Shown piece after piece: positions 34,915 to 45,116 of a stretch of 64,000 nucleotides of DNA (its first letter is position 1; each line of letters starts with the position of its first letter). Under the pieces are notes generated by a model that was not told where the DNA came from, ran no database searches, and saw nothing but the letters and a program-made list of their open reading frames with translations. The position numbers were made by a program, and so were the translations under genes. The stretch is from the NCBI GenBank assembly GCA_030789695.1, contig JAULAV010009184.1, positions 25,283 to 89,282 on the forward strand, written 5' to 3'. Source of the DNA: Scilla litardierei. Its lineage: Eukaryota > Streptophyta > Magnoliopsida > Asparagales > Asparagaceae.

Positions 34915-34926
34915 GCTCTGATACCA
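34915..34926 (-). other. Primer-binding site of F (tRNA-iMet type)
   Basis: Forward GCTCTGATACCA, two bases from the LTR at 34929. Confidence 0.9.
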
Positions 34927-34928
34927 AA

Positions 34929-35909
34929 TGACAAACTAGAGGGATGGCCCGTTCGTCACGGCATAGGTTATTCAGGGAACTCAAAATAAACTTAAAAAGA
35001 AGGATATGAGCACACACTCCAGCCTTAGAGAAAGGAAAAGGAGAGTGATAAGCTCTAAATAAAGATGGTTCACTGACCTGACAAATGCAAATAGCCAACA
35101 AATATTATAGAAACGCAACCTGCTACTTAGACCACTTACCTAACCAGAACACGAGTTTAACCAATCCACACAGCAACACATTTGGGTTGATGCACAAATT
35201 AGGGGCTTTTGCGAATTTGGATCACCAATCTTAAAAGGAAGATTGACAAGGCAATGTTTCACAAGAGCTAAAGAAGATATAAAAACTCCCACAATTTGAG
35301 AAGAACACTCAATTCTGAATTGATAATCTGATTGATTGATGCTTGTTATAAAGGATTACATGCTCTATTTATATGTAGAGCTTGGTAGCTTAAATGAATC
35401 TCTAATTAAGGACTACCAATGGCTTTTGGTAGCCCATTAGTCATCATAATGACCTGGAATAAGTAAAAGACATAAATGTGACCTAGGTAAGACCAAAAGA
35501 CAAACTGAAATTATAAGCCTAATGCCATGCACGAAAGTTACATTTAAAATTCATAATTTTATGCTTCTTGGCTCTAGATCTCCCCAATGAATTCAGATTT
35601 AATGGTGGTTGTTGCACTTGATTCTTTAGCTTCTACATGAATTCAGATTTATTGGATGCAAATGGCTCTTGATCTTCCCCCATGAATTCAGAATTATTGT
35701 AGCACGTGAACCTTGATCTTCTCCAATAAACGCATTCAGATTTATGACCACATGACTCTTGATCTTCCCTCATGAATGCATTCAGAATTATGGCCCTTAT
35801 TTCTTGGGCTTTAACAAGACTAATGCCTCTTTATGAGTACAACTTTCTTGGGCTAGCAATTCTTCTACTTGGGCTCCAATTGCATTTGCATTCTTTTTAG
35901 CATTGCTCT
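34929..35909 (-). repeat. 5' LTR of F, interrupted by G
   Basis: Starts TGACAAACTAGAGGGATGG after the PBS and proceeds to AGCATTGCTCT, where element G begins. The remaining ~65 bp (compare GTTATTGGGCGTTCACTTAG to GGGTCACA in the left LTR) must lie beyond the right end of G, outside the window. Confidence 0.75.
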
Positions 35910-36480
35910 TGATGTGAACCCTGCCAGGAACTACGAGACCCAACACTGAAGAGGAACCCAAGATCGTCCTTTTATCAGAATTTGGATGGCGACCTCGACC
36001 CGTTGCACAACAAAAGCAAGAACATCAGTATAGATGACCTCAACCAGTTGCTTATTGCAAACAAGAATCTCGGTTTAAGGAAGATGCCACAAACACTGGT
36101 GAAATCCGTTTGATAAGTCGATGGTGAATGCCATGAAAAACTCCGATAAGTTCGAATAGTTCTTCAAAGAACCAAAGAGAAATTCTCTCAGAAATTTTAC
36201 GGAAAATCAACCACATTTTCCATTGCTTAGATGCCTTTTAATATGCTCAAAATTACAAGGAAAGTTCCTAAAATTTAGGCTAAAATTATGGCTACAAATC
36301 AGCCCATTAATTGGCTGATCACTTGCCGACAAATAGGAAAGGAAAGTAATTATCTCGGCATGCAAGCCTTCCAAAAATAGAAAAGGAAAGTAATTTCTAG
36401 GCATGCAAGCCTTCCAAAAATAGAAAAGTTCTATACATGCGAGCTTTCCAAATAGAGTATTTGGCATTCAAAACCATACA
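35910..36480 (-). repeat. 3' LTR of G
   Basis: About 571 bp, from TGATGTGAACC to AACCATACA. The first ~190 bp match the right LTR at 63811-64000 (GAGGAACCCAAGATYGT, TTTAAGGAAGAYGCCACAAAC). Contains a duplicated block (CATGCAAGCCTTCCAAAAAT at about 36360 and 36402). Confidence 0.7.
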
Positions 36481-36519
36481 AAAAAATTAATCCTCCACAT
36501 GACAATTTACTTGCTAAAT
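36481..36519 (-). other. PPT region of G
   Basis: Minus strand GTGGAGGATTAATTTTTT before the LTR start; a weak polypurine tract. Confidence 0.4.
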
Positions 36520-36896
36520 TTAAGCTATACATAGTTGGATTCTTCTAGAACTTGAATCATGTTGAGCCATGTTTGTTGAACACGTCTCATATTCAATGGG
36601 TCTCCATGAATTTGCTTGAGCCCAGATCTCTTGAATCAGCACATTGAGTACATCTTTGAACCTCTTTGCTCGCGAACGCGTAAATGGTCCAATTGGCACT
36701 TGAACTGGATCTTTTGAAGTTGTTCTATGATTTGCATCATTCCCCTCCTTTTGAAAACGATTTGTCCTCAAATCAGCACCTACATCAAAAGGACTCAAAT
36801 CGGTAACATTAAATGTAGCGCTTACATTGTACTCACCAGGTAGATCTAGCTTGTAAGCATTGTCATTGATGCGCTCTAGCACTTGGAAAGGACCAT
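36520..36896 (-). pseudogene. G integrase C-terminus (left of H)
   Basis: Continuous frame GPFQVLERINDNAYKLDLPG, then VSATFNVTDLSPFDVGADL, NRFQKEGNDANH, VPIGPFTRSRAKRFKDVLN and LIQEIWAQ. This is the standard end of plant Ty3 integrases of this type, after the GPY/F region, with an SRAKR-type tail. The first codons are on the other side of H (59571). Confidence 0.8.
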
Positions 36897-37146
36897 TGAC
36901 GTGCATTTATATTTTATATATTCACGCACGTTTTCTTCGTGATTTTCCGTTGTTTTCCGTTGTTTTGTATCTATTCTTTTGTGGTTTTTAGTATCTTTTC
37001 ACTTTCTTTGTGTTGTTGTGCCGTTGCAGGAGATTGCTAGCACTGGGGACATATAAATCAAATATCATGAGTCCCCGGAGCAACGGGAGGTGCCACGCGC
37101 GATCCTGAGGGCCAAACGTCGAAGAATATCATATTTCAGCCCTCAA

Positions 37147-37462
37147 CCGATCGGGTGGACAGACCCACCCGATCAGTTCATGCACAAGTATCCGACCCGG
37201 ACAGAAGCAGCAGTGAAGAAGAGCCCACCCGATCGGTTCAGCGATCGGGTGGTGGCGACAATGCTATTTGGCTTTTGGAGCTGAATTCCAACCGATCAGA
37301 TGAAAACTCACCCGATCGGTTCATCTGTAGCCAAAGTTCCCCAACTCACGACCCGATGACTCACCCGATCGTTTCAGCGATCGGGTGAAGTATCTGAAGA
37401 ACCGAAGGCCAAGTCGACCGTCGACTCACCCGATCGGTTGATGCTTCAACCGAACGGGTGGT
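37147..37462. repeat. Palindrome array CCGATCGG in U3 of H
   Basis: About eleven copies in both orientations: AACCGATCGGGTGG (37147), CACCCGATCAGTT (37167), CACCCGATCGGTT (37226), CGATCGGGTGG (37242), AACCGATCAGATG (37290), CACCCGATCGGTT (37309), ACCCGATGA (37351), CACCCGATCGTTT (37363), CGATCGGGTG (37379), CACCCGATCGGTTG (37428), CAACCGAACGGGTGG (37447). Core CGATCG is a perfect palindrome; the flanks are AAC or ACC on one side and GGT on the other. Ends about 10 bp before the TATA-like box. Confidence 0.9.
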
Positions 37463-37468
37463 CGTGTA

Positions 37469-37481
37469 TTCTATATAGACC
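37469..37481 (+). promoter_or_regulatory. TATA-like box of the H 5' LTR
   Basis: TTCTATATAGACC; the 3' LTR has TTCTATATATAGACC at 58610. Followed by CTAGGGTTTTT, a typical start of an LTR R region. Confidence 0.65.
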
Positions 37482-38251
37482 TAGGGTTTTTCCCAGAATG
37501 AGATCCCCTTTTCTAAAACTGTCTTTTAGGGATTTTTCGCGGCTGCAAATTTATTCTGTTTTATAAGTTCTCTGATTGTCTTGATACTTGGATATTGTGT
37601 TCTTAATACTATTTTCTCCGTATTTCTATTCCTTGATCTTGATTTTAATGGCTATAATTTGTTGAGTTGCTCTTTTTGCAATGAATTATGAGTAGTTTCC
37701 TAATCTGGGACATTGGTGGAAACCCCTTCGTGGGTTCTCCCTAGAACGACCACAGGATTAGGGATTCGATAGGATATAGGAATTTAGATGGTTACGCGGG
37801 GCGTTTCATTGTCATTGGCGGGAGAAAGACCGCCTCTGACCGTCGGGCCAAGGAGAAATAAAACATGAGTTTGATCCCCTAGTGATCGCTCCGGGACGTA
37901 CACCCAAAGAACGGTTGTAGTTTTACCGCAAGCGCACGGTGTAGCGACGAGCGGGTATCGAACACAGGGAGGACGAATGATCGTGCTTGCTTCTAATCAA
38001 CCTGGCTATTTAAGAATAGAGAGAATTGCCTTGGGCGATCCTGTCACAATCGTCAGACAAATGTGCGAAATATCAAATCAAATAAAGAACGTCTAGGGAA
38101 TGGGGAATCCCCGCTACTCACCGTATTTCATAAATGTGGTTCGTCGGTATCAAAATTGCTAGAATGAGAATTTGGATGAACTAGTTGCAACTAAATATGG
38201 AACCAAGCTCACGCTCTCGCGCTGTTGCCGGTCTATAGCTATCCTAGGGTC

Positions 38252-38542
38252 GGGTCCAATCTCTTGCAAACCCTAGCCTAGGAAAGCTAGCATTAGGATC
38301 AACATCATCGTCCAATTGCGCACCGAGCCTAATCTCTTGCAAACTCGGTCCATAATATAAATTAGGATAGTTCCTACCCGTCCAATCTCTTGCAAACGGG
38401 TATCGGCACGGAATTACAGCCGGAGATCCTGGTATCGGTCCAATCTCTTGCAAACCGTTACTTCGAAAGTCCGACTCCAACCCAATTCGGATTTCTAGGG
38501 CTTCCTATCAAATTGGGATCCAATCTCTTGCAAATCCCAATT
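38252..38542 (-). other. Five hairpins with one conserved loop (3' LTR copy)
   Basis: Forward CCAATCTCTTGCAA occurs five times (one copy has CTAATCTCTTGCAA), each flanked by different self-complementary arms: GGGT/ACCC (38252); ACCGAG/CTCGGT (38322); ACCCGT/ACGGGT (38386); CGGT/ACCG (38436); AATTGGGAT/ATCCCAATT (38511-38542). On the RNA strand the loop is UUGCAAGAGAUUGG. Five unrelated stems of 4-9 bp around one 14-nt loop cannot be explained by simple duplication. Positioned in R-U5, 390-690 nt downstream of the TATA-like box. Confidence 0.85.
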
Positions 38543-39024
38543 GATATGAATACCTAGCTATCCGTAGTAATTCGATCCCAATCTAATCTCTAATTATTGA
38601 TTCTAGCACAATTTCTACCAATTTATCACGAAAACGAAATTGGGCTTGTAGGGTTCATCCCCACGCCCCAAGACGTGGAGACTACTCACAAATCATAGCA
38701 ATAGTACAAAAATAATCAATGAAATAGGCAATGGAATTCATCACAACAATGATATAAACAATAAAAATAGAGTTTTTGGGGAAGAGAGATGCAAACCAAT
38801 GTAGTTCTTCAATTAATCCAACAAAAATCCAAGTTTTTCCTCTTCTCCAATCACAAATAATAAAGCTAAAAAGTAGTCTCAAAAAGCTGCAAAAAATCTA
38901 AGAGATGGCTCTTCAAACTAGGGTAAAAACAGGGCTTAAATAGCCCCAAAAATCGTCCAAAAATCCTGACCAAAACGCCCCTGCACAGCCTGTTTTCCGC
39001 AAATTTCGCTACAGGCAGCACATC

Positions 39025-39406
39025 GCACTCGACCGAGTGACAAAAGTCACTCGGCCGAGTGCAAACCCTGTCATTTTCCAGTAAGTCGGGGGCTTCAAGG
39101 GTCTTCAGTTCGGAGGCGGCTCGGCCGAGTGAGTTGTCGTCACTCGGCCGGTGGCTTCACTGCACTCGGGCGGACGTGGTTTGCCACTCGGCCGAGTGGG
39201 TCTTCTGAAGCTCAGGTGGCCGAAAAACAGAAACTTCGATATTATGGAGGGCTTCGTCTGGGCGCCACTCGGGCGGATGTGGTATCGTCACTCGGCCGAT
39301 GTGGTCTCCGTCGCTCGGCCGAGTACACATGGAAATCGTGTCTGAACGGGTCGGCCGAGCAGTGTCTCGCTGGTCGGCCGAGTGGCTCCTCCACTCGGCC
39401 GAGTGG
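39025..39406. repeat. Palindrome array CTCGGCCGAG in the I LTR
   Basis: Twelve copies, eight with exact TCGGCCGA: near 39028 (imperfect), 39049, 39120, 39141 (imperfect), 39162 (imperfect), 39186, 39268 (imperfect), 39290, 39313, 39351, 39374 and 39393. Best form CACTCGGCCGAGTG, a 14-bp perfect palindrome. The minus-strand TATA-like box of this LTR is about 85 bp beyond the low-coordinate end. Confidence 0.92.
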
Positions 39407-39700
39407 GACACAAAAGATGCCCAATCTGATTGTTTTGGCCTCCTCGTCGCTCCTGCGACGTCCACTCTTCTTCCGCTCCTCTCCAACAGCGAAATATCCC
39501 TCGGGGAGGTCGTCGGTGGCCGTCTAGAGTAAGCGCGTCTCGAGATCACTCCAAATCGCGCCAAATCACCTGAAATGCGACAAAAACAACAAATCGTGAA
39601 AAGCATCGCAATATCGTCGATATATCGTGAAAAACATGATTTGGGCGATCTAAATGGCATGCAAATACACGGAAAAAAGGTGTAAAATATGGAGTGATCA

Positions 39701-39714
39701 AAATCCCCCAAGCT
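39701..39714 (-). other. Polypurine tract of I
   Basis: Minus strand AGCTTGGGGGATTT directly before the TGATCACTCC LTR start; same core as the PPT of H. Confidence 0.9.
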
Positions 39715-40429
39715 TGCCTCTTACTCGTCCTCGAGGAAGATAAGTAAAAGGCGAACCCGGTGGATTCGGAAAACAAAAACGGCGAAAAAACGAAATAAAA
39801 TGAAAAACGAAGAAGAATGAAAACCAAATGAAAATAAAGACGAAAGAAAGAGGCGAAGAGGTAGGGTGCTAGATCATTTTCTCAGGACGTGGGTTTCACT
39901 TACTCTTATAGCATGCACCGAGTGAGAAATACATGTCAAAGAATCTTATTTTGATATCATAGTATAATAGTGCAAATAGAAATAGAAAACCCACGAACAA
40001 TGATATAATCATGAAGAACAGAATGATTTTAAAATTAACATTGCCTGAATCATTTAAAGCGGTATACAAATCACAGATCACACACTTTTCAATTGAACAC
40101 TTTCTATCTGGAATATAAGAGTATCACACTATAGAATAGAGAGAATAGAAAAGTTTGGATTTCATGAAATGAACGCTAGGCTTAGATTTCTGGATTTCGT
40201 GAAGCTAGAAACAATCTCACCGAGTATAGAATATTACTTAGCCTAGGTTGTCGTGCAATGTCAAGTAGTCACTCTCTCACACATCAATGGGTCCCCTCCC
40301 ACAAGCTTATCTATAAGCGTGGTGGCACAAAAATATTTACATCCCCATTTTTATATAGCTCCAAAAGCAAAGAAGAGAAAGAAGAAAGAAAGAAAGTGAG
40401 ATGGGATCTTTTATTGAGGATTTTTCCTC

Positions 40430-40462
<33 letters not shown>

Positions 40463-40542
40463 CTTTTTTTTATAAGCAATATATACACAATGATCCCAAC
40501 TCAGAGAGATATAATGATATACAAGAATGTTTTTCTCTCTTT

Positions 40543-40585
<43 letters not shown>

Positions 40586-41690
40586 GAAGGGATTTGGAGC
40601 TAGGAATTAATAGCGGGGGAAATGCCATAAAATAGAATCACTAAGGGGAGATTCACCAATGATTTTTAAAAGTAGAGAAATGATGTTCATGATTTGTGGA
40701 GAAAGAAATATATATAACTCTCGGTCACTCTATAAGACATGCACGACAACTTCAGCAGGGCAATCTAATCTACTCAGTTTCGATCACAAAAAAGCTAACT
40801 AATCCAGATATATCATAGCTAACATCATTCAATCATCCCGAAGTGAAGTGTACAATTTATGCATATAGAAGTGATATAGGAAAAGAAATCAGTACTCCAG
40901 ATATAGGCATTCAATGCGTGAATCTTGGTGTGTTTTCTGTGATAGCATACATATGAATATTCAGGCTCAGCTAATAATAAAACTTCATCCATTTTCATGT
41001 GAAAAAAGTGTGGGTTACTATTTCTAAATGCAAAGCAAGTCATAGCATATGATATCAGAAATAAAATCTAAGACATGACAAATATAGCATGCATATAGAA
41101 TAAGCTAACTCCACGTAGACATCATCACAGAAAATTCATCTCTAGCATGAGATGAAGAAGGAAAGAAATAAAGATAAGAAAAATAAAACTATGCAATGCG
41201 GCACACAGAGAAATAAGAAAAACGTGATGCATGTCAAAATAAAAGAAAAATAAAGAAAAATGAGTGCAAAAGTGAAAAAAAAAACGGTGTGAAAAACTAA
41301 AAATAAAGGTGGCAAATCGAAAAAGAACGTGAGAACTCACTCCCCCAAGCTAAACCGCACAGTGTCCTCAATGTGCAAAGTGTGGCACACAGAGAGACAA
41401 GTAATGAGAGGGGCAAGTGAGGGTGCATGCATGATGGAAAGAAAAAGATAATAAAACGAAAAAATAAAGAAATGAAAATATGATGCGGATATGATGCATG
41501 CACAGATATGAGTGATACGAGGATAAATGGGTCACCAAAAGCTCTCCCTCTCTCCCAAAAAAGATATATAAAGATACGGCAAATGAGAATCCAAAAATAA
41601 GTGAGGGGAGGGGGGGTGGACAAAAAGGCATCAGGACCCAGCAGAAACGGGCAGCACAACGGCAAAAGGAATCGATGGCATCAAGGGTGC
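39715..41690 (-). other. 3' untranslated region of I
   Basis: About 2 kb, AT-rich, no supportable ORF. Minus strand from the ORF side: a CACATTGAGGACACTG block followed by TTTAGCTTGGGGGAGTG (41334-41380), which is matched in H at 56735-56775; a TA microsatellite; long purine/pyrimidine tracts (40430-40475); and next to the PPT an ATCTTCCTCGAGGACGAG inverted repeat (39724-39741), also present in H at 57996-58017. Confidence 0.7.
40546..40581. repeat. TA microsatellite
   Basis: About 18 TA units in the 3' region of I. Confidence 0.95.
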
Positions 41691-43896
41691 CTAGGAAGGT
41701 GGTGATGCGCCGTCTCCGTCCTGAGGCGGAGGTGGTGGTGGTGGTGGTGTAGGCTGCTGAGCTGGGGTGGACGTGGAAGTGGAAGCAGGTCTAGTGTGTG
41801 TGGAAGTGTGTGTGGGAACCTGCTGGGTGGGTGGGGGTACGCGCGGAAGACGCTCTAAGATCTGTGTCAGGCAGTAGTGGATCTGAGGGATCAGGTCAAA
41901 GCGTCCAGCCATCGTAGAGACGGTGGAGGACAGGGTCCTAAGGTCACCTCTAAGACCACTCACCGCCAACTCAAGAGCACGTATGCTCTGCAGTACAGTG
42001 TCGGGCGGGGGTGGTGCAGAGGGACGCACCGGTCTAGGCTGCGCAGGGCGGGGCTGGCGTACGCGAGTGGAGTATGTAACGGGCTCAGCAGGGAAGGGGA
42101 CAAAAGGTGTCGTGCCAGCAAATGTGGGCCTGGCCTCAGTGTGAGGCCGGGACACCGGCTGGTGAGAAGTAGAGGCAGCGGCAGCAAAGGAAGCGTGCAA
42201 AAGTGGCAACGAAGTGGCAAGAGAGGTCAGTGGCCCAGAAGTGTGGACAGACGCCACGACGCTCTCGGAGAATACGGCGGCTGTGGAGACAGAGGACTCT
42301 ACCGCTGGGGCAGAACTGTGTGGACCAAAAGGCGCAATCCCAGCGGAGATCATGCTAGCCATGGTCTCCACGACCGCGGCAAACGAGGGCGCTCCACTCT
42401 CGACAAAGGTCGGCGGGCGCTCGGGGAGTGCGGAGCAAAGAGGCTCCACGGACAGAGGGCCAGAGGTGGCAGCGGGAGTGGTGGGGACAGCCTCGGAAGT
42501 GGTGACAGTGGTGGAAGTGGGCTCAGCAAAAGTACTCTCGACACTGACAGAGGTGGGGACAGAAGTGTCAGGAGCAGTGGAAACGTCAGGAACAGGCTGA
42601 GGGGCCACAGGGTCGACGGGGTCGGCAGCAGGCTCGGCAGGGTGTGCAGCAGGATCTGCGGGAGTAGCCTGGGCAGCGTGGGCAGCGTGGGCCTGCTCGG
42701 CCTCCTCGGCCTCGAGCACGTACGCAGCGGGGATGAGGACATCCATCGCTGGGAGCCAGTCAACGTGGGCCGGTGCAATCTGGGTCCGAGCTGGGCTCGG
42801 GAGAATCATGTAGTCGGCACCGAAAGGGCCGTGCAACCAGACCCAGTGACGCTCACCATGCGGACGCAGCATCTTCATCCGGGCCATAACGTCTATCGAC
42901 AAGGAAGTGGGGCCCGGAACGCGTCGCAGGTCGTCAGGTAAGTCCTCGCCGGTCATCATGGTAAGCAGGGTGATCAGACCGCCGCAGCATATCGGTGAGC
43001 GAGCGCCCACCGACACAATGATACGGTCTAAAAACCAAGCCGCAATGTCGATCACGACGGCGGGGACAAGCTCGTGTCCATCCCTAGATAGAGCTCTGGG
43101 ACGTGTCATCGCATAGAGCATGTAGAGCTCTGGCGTAGACATCGTGCCCGGGTCATATCTGGCCAAAAAGGTGGTCGCCATAAGGCGCTGGGCAATACGT
43201 AGGCAGGGGTGGACAATGGCCGAGGCCTTGGCCCTACTAGGGTCAAAGGCGGCGTGGTGGCCTGTGATACGTGCCCAGAAGGCACCGGCGTCGAAAGAAG
43301 GTGGGGGGATGTGGGTAGGGCCGTAACCGCGATCGGCTCCGGGGACAGCGGGCCATGAGAAGAACGCTCTCATCATATCGAGAGTGACCTGGCACTCTCG
43401 ATCCATGAACCTGAATGAGCATCCCTCATCGGTCCGGGCAATCGAACTCAAAACCTCAAGTGTCGGGCGGGGTGAACGTGTCCGCCGACACCTGAAGGAA
43501 GTCGCGCCAACCCACGTTATCGTACAACGTGAGTATCCCCTCTAGTACCCCCAGGCGTCCAAGGTCAGCGAGGTGTGCAAACCTGGAGGGTACGATCGAG
43601 CGCTGGGAGATACGGTCGAAGACGGCGCGGTGTGCGTCGTCTCGAAACGTGATCCCGAGCGGCCCGACCAGTGGAGCCGGTGGTGGTGGCTGTGGATCGG
43701 CAGGGAGAGGCTGTGCGGGCTGTGGGTGCACTGCAGGCTGTGCGGGGTGTGCGGGGCCTGCAGGCTGTGCTGGGTGGACGGCGTGTGTGGGGGAAGGCGG
43801 AGGAGAGTCCTCCACCAAGTGGGAGGGGCCGGGCTCGTCCGACCGCTTCCGCTTAGCGGAAGCTCTCGTCGACCGCGGCCGTGTCCGGGGCGGCAT
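41691..43896 (-). pseudogene. I third ORF: ATHILA ORF1-type protein, one frameshift
   Basis: Likely start ATG at 43896 (MPPRTRPRSTRASAKRKRSD). A basic, NLS-like KRKR segment is followed by a Pro/His/Ala-rich stretch, then FRDDAHRAVFDRIS, LGRLGVLEGILTLYDNVGW and a domain to about 42780 containing RECQVTLDMMRAFFSWPAVP, LRIAQRLMATTFLARYDPG, LYMLYAMTRPRAL and SPICCGGLITLLTMM. These match the third ORF of H (PICCYEMITLI, LFFLYAMS). A long Pro/Ser/Thr/Ala-rich tail follows. A 1-base length change at about 43455-43470 splits the frame (43965-43456 and 43451-41691). In Athila this ORF occupies the envelope position, but I see no signal peptide or membrane segment. Function unknown. Confidence 0.75.
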
Positions 43897-44440
43897 ATCG
43901 GCCCCGAGCGCGCCGAAAAGTGAAAAAGTGTGGCGTGTGCAAAAAGAATGGAAAGAGTGTACCAAAACACGCCGCGAGTGCTAAGCAGTGGAAGCGTGCG
44001 AAGTCCGCGCCTCCACGAAGTCCAAAACAGCCCGTAGAAGCTCCCTTAGGCTCCCCTAAGCTCCGAAAAGCAACCTGCGCATGGAAAAGCGATATCAGCG
44101 AGTAATAATCAAAATGTATGGAGCAATAGGGGTATAACAGATAGATATGGGAATTGATTCGGGTTAGGGGTTCGATTAATACACGGATCCTCGAAAACTA
44201 CGCAAAAAGAGGAGAAAACGGGCAAATCAAGCTATACCGGAGGTGATCGGAGACAAGGCCGCCGGCGGCGACTCGGGCGGGATGCGGCGATGGTCGGCCG
44301 GCGGTGGCTGGCCGAGCGGCGGCGCGCGCGGGCTTGGTCGGGCGAGTGGGGGCTGGGTGAAGCGAGATCGGGTGATGGGAGCTGAGGGGGCGCGGGCGGA
44401 TTTGGGAATTGCTATTTCAAAATCCGCGCCCCCCTCGCCA

Positions 44441-44454
44441 CTTATATATAAAAG
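44441..44454 (-). promoter_or_regulatory. TATA-like box upstream of the third ORF of I
   Basis: Minus strand CTTTTATATATAAG, directly downstream (8 bp) of the palindrome array and about 545 bp before the ORF start at 43896. Strongest internal-promoter candidate in the window; not experimentally supported. Confidence 0.65.
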
Positions 44455-44461
44455 AGTTACG

Positions 44462-44785
44462 ACTCGGCCGAGTGACGTGCTCACTCGGCCGAGCGAGGCA
44501 AATAAGACTTTTCTCCCCGATATCGCTTCGGCCGAGTGGCTTTGCCAGCCTCGGCCGAGTGACATAAGTCCATTCGGCCGAGTGACTCAAGCTACTCGGC
44601 ACGACTCGCCCTAGGAGGGTATCCGTTTCACTCGGCCGAGTGATAATGTATACTCGGCCGAGTAGCAGTTATATCGAAATTAAGAAAATAAACAGAGAGT
44701 TGGGTACAGCAGACTTCCCTCGTTCGTGAGCGGCTCGGCCGGACGAACTTGTGTACTCAGCCGAGTGACTAGTATACTCGGCCGA
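44462..44785. repeat. Internal palindrome array CTCGGCCGAG of I
   Basis: Eight exact TCGGCCGA cores (about 44464, 44485, 44528, 44551, 44574, 44632, 44653, 44778) and three imperfect ones (44595, 44733, 44756). Same motif as in the LTR of this element, but the spacer sequences differ from the LTR. Confidence 0.92.
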
Positions 44786-45053
44786 GTGAGCCGTGTGTTC
44801 TGCTGTTTGTCTTCGTTTGGGCTCTAAACTCTGTCTTTCTTCCTCCAGTCGATTTCATCCTCCTCCTAAGCGTTGAGCGCCTTCTTGGGGCGCTCCTCGT
44901 CGTCTCGTTCATCCTCCTCATGATGGATCTACCTATCTCCTCTCCTGTCAAGAAAAATAGGACCCGTTATCACAAAATTTTTGGTCGAATGACTCAAAAC
45001 ACTAAAAATCTCTAAAACGAAAATAAAGAAAAAGTAAAAATAAAACAAAAACC

Positions 45054-45071
45054 GTCGGGTTGCCTCCCGAC
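45054..45071 (-). other. Post-pol hairpin with AGGCAA loop
   Basis: Minus strand GTCGGG-AGGCAA-CCCGAC, a 6-bp stem. H has the same loop with another stem after its integrase (54271-54284). It marks where pol should have ended and so helps place the pol deletion in I. Confidence 0.75.
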
Positions 45072-45116
45072 AAGCGCTCGTTTTAGGTCGTGAGCTCGAC
45101 CCCCTATAATTTTCAA

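Larger units (their letters stand above)
30853..35909 (-). mobile_element. Element F: internally deleted chromovirus-like Ty3 element
   Basis: Minus-strand order from the right: 5' LTR (34929-35909, interrupted by G), tRNA-iMet PBS, purine-rich leader, Gag remnant with zinc knuckle, protease, RT, then a jump directly to the last residues of integrase, PPT and 3' LTR fragment (30853-31337). Most of RNase H and integrase, roughly 2.5 kb, is missing. F is the oldest frame of the visible nest: C is in its left LTR and G in its right LTR. Chromovirus assignment (CRM/Reina/Galadriel side) rests on the IIDxGxCTNVAS-type protease and NDNAYKLDLPGEY-type integrase end seen in the related element G. Confidence 0.7.
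36897..37882 (+). repeat. 5' LTR of H, first part
   Basis: U3 and R up to CCTAG, where I inserted. Parallel to 58039-59019 of the 3' LTR. Confidence 0.9.
37883..39700 (-). repeat. 3' LTR of I
   Basis: 1,818 bp, TG...CA, next to PPT AGCTTGGGGGATTT on the minus strand. Carries the hairpin array at 38252-38542 and the palindrome array at 39025-39406. Confidence 0.92.
43897..45116 (-). other. Gap of I where pol should be, with an internal promoter-like unit
   Basis: Between the gag-protease stop and the third ORF lie only about 1.2 kb. They contain the post-integrase hairpin (45054-45071), a palindrome array (44462-44785), a TATA-like box (44441-44454) and a GC-rich leader (44240-44400). RT, RNase H and integrase, about 3 kb in H, are absent with no remnant seen. 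The open frames in the GC-rich leader look like composition artefacts. Confidence 0.8.

Noticed and set aside
34592..35101. 169-codon minus frame with a Lys-rich end
   Set aside because: Runs from the LTR of F through the PBS into the T-rich leader; composition artefact with no domain.
38252..38542. Regularly repeated CCAATCTCTTGCAA as a CRISPR-like array
   Set aside because: Spacing irregular, only a 14-bp repeat, within a plant LTR, and flanks are self-complementary; hairpins explain it better.
41877..42941. 354-codon + strand open frame
   Set aside because: It lies antisense to the GC-rich third ORF of I; its Gly/Arg/Ser-rich content is the shadow of a Pro/Ser/Ala-rich tail. No domain of its own.
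43529..43984. Several + strand frames rich in Gly/Cys
   Set aside because: Shadows of the Pro/His/Ala-rich N-terminus of the third ORF of I.
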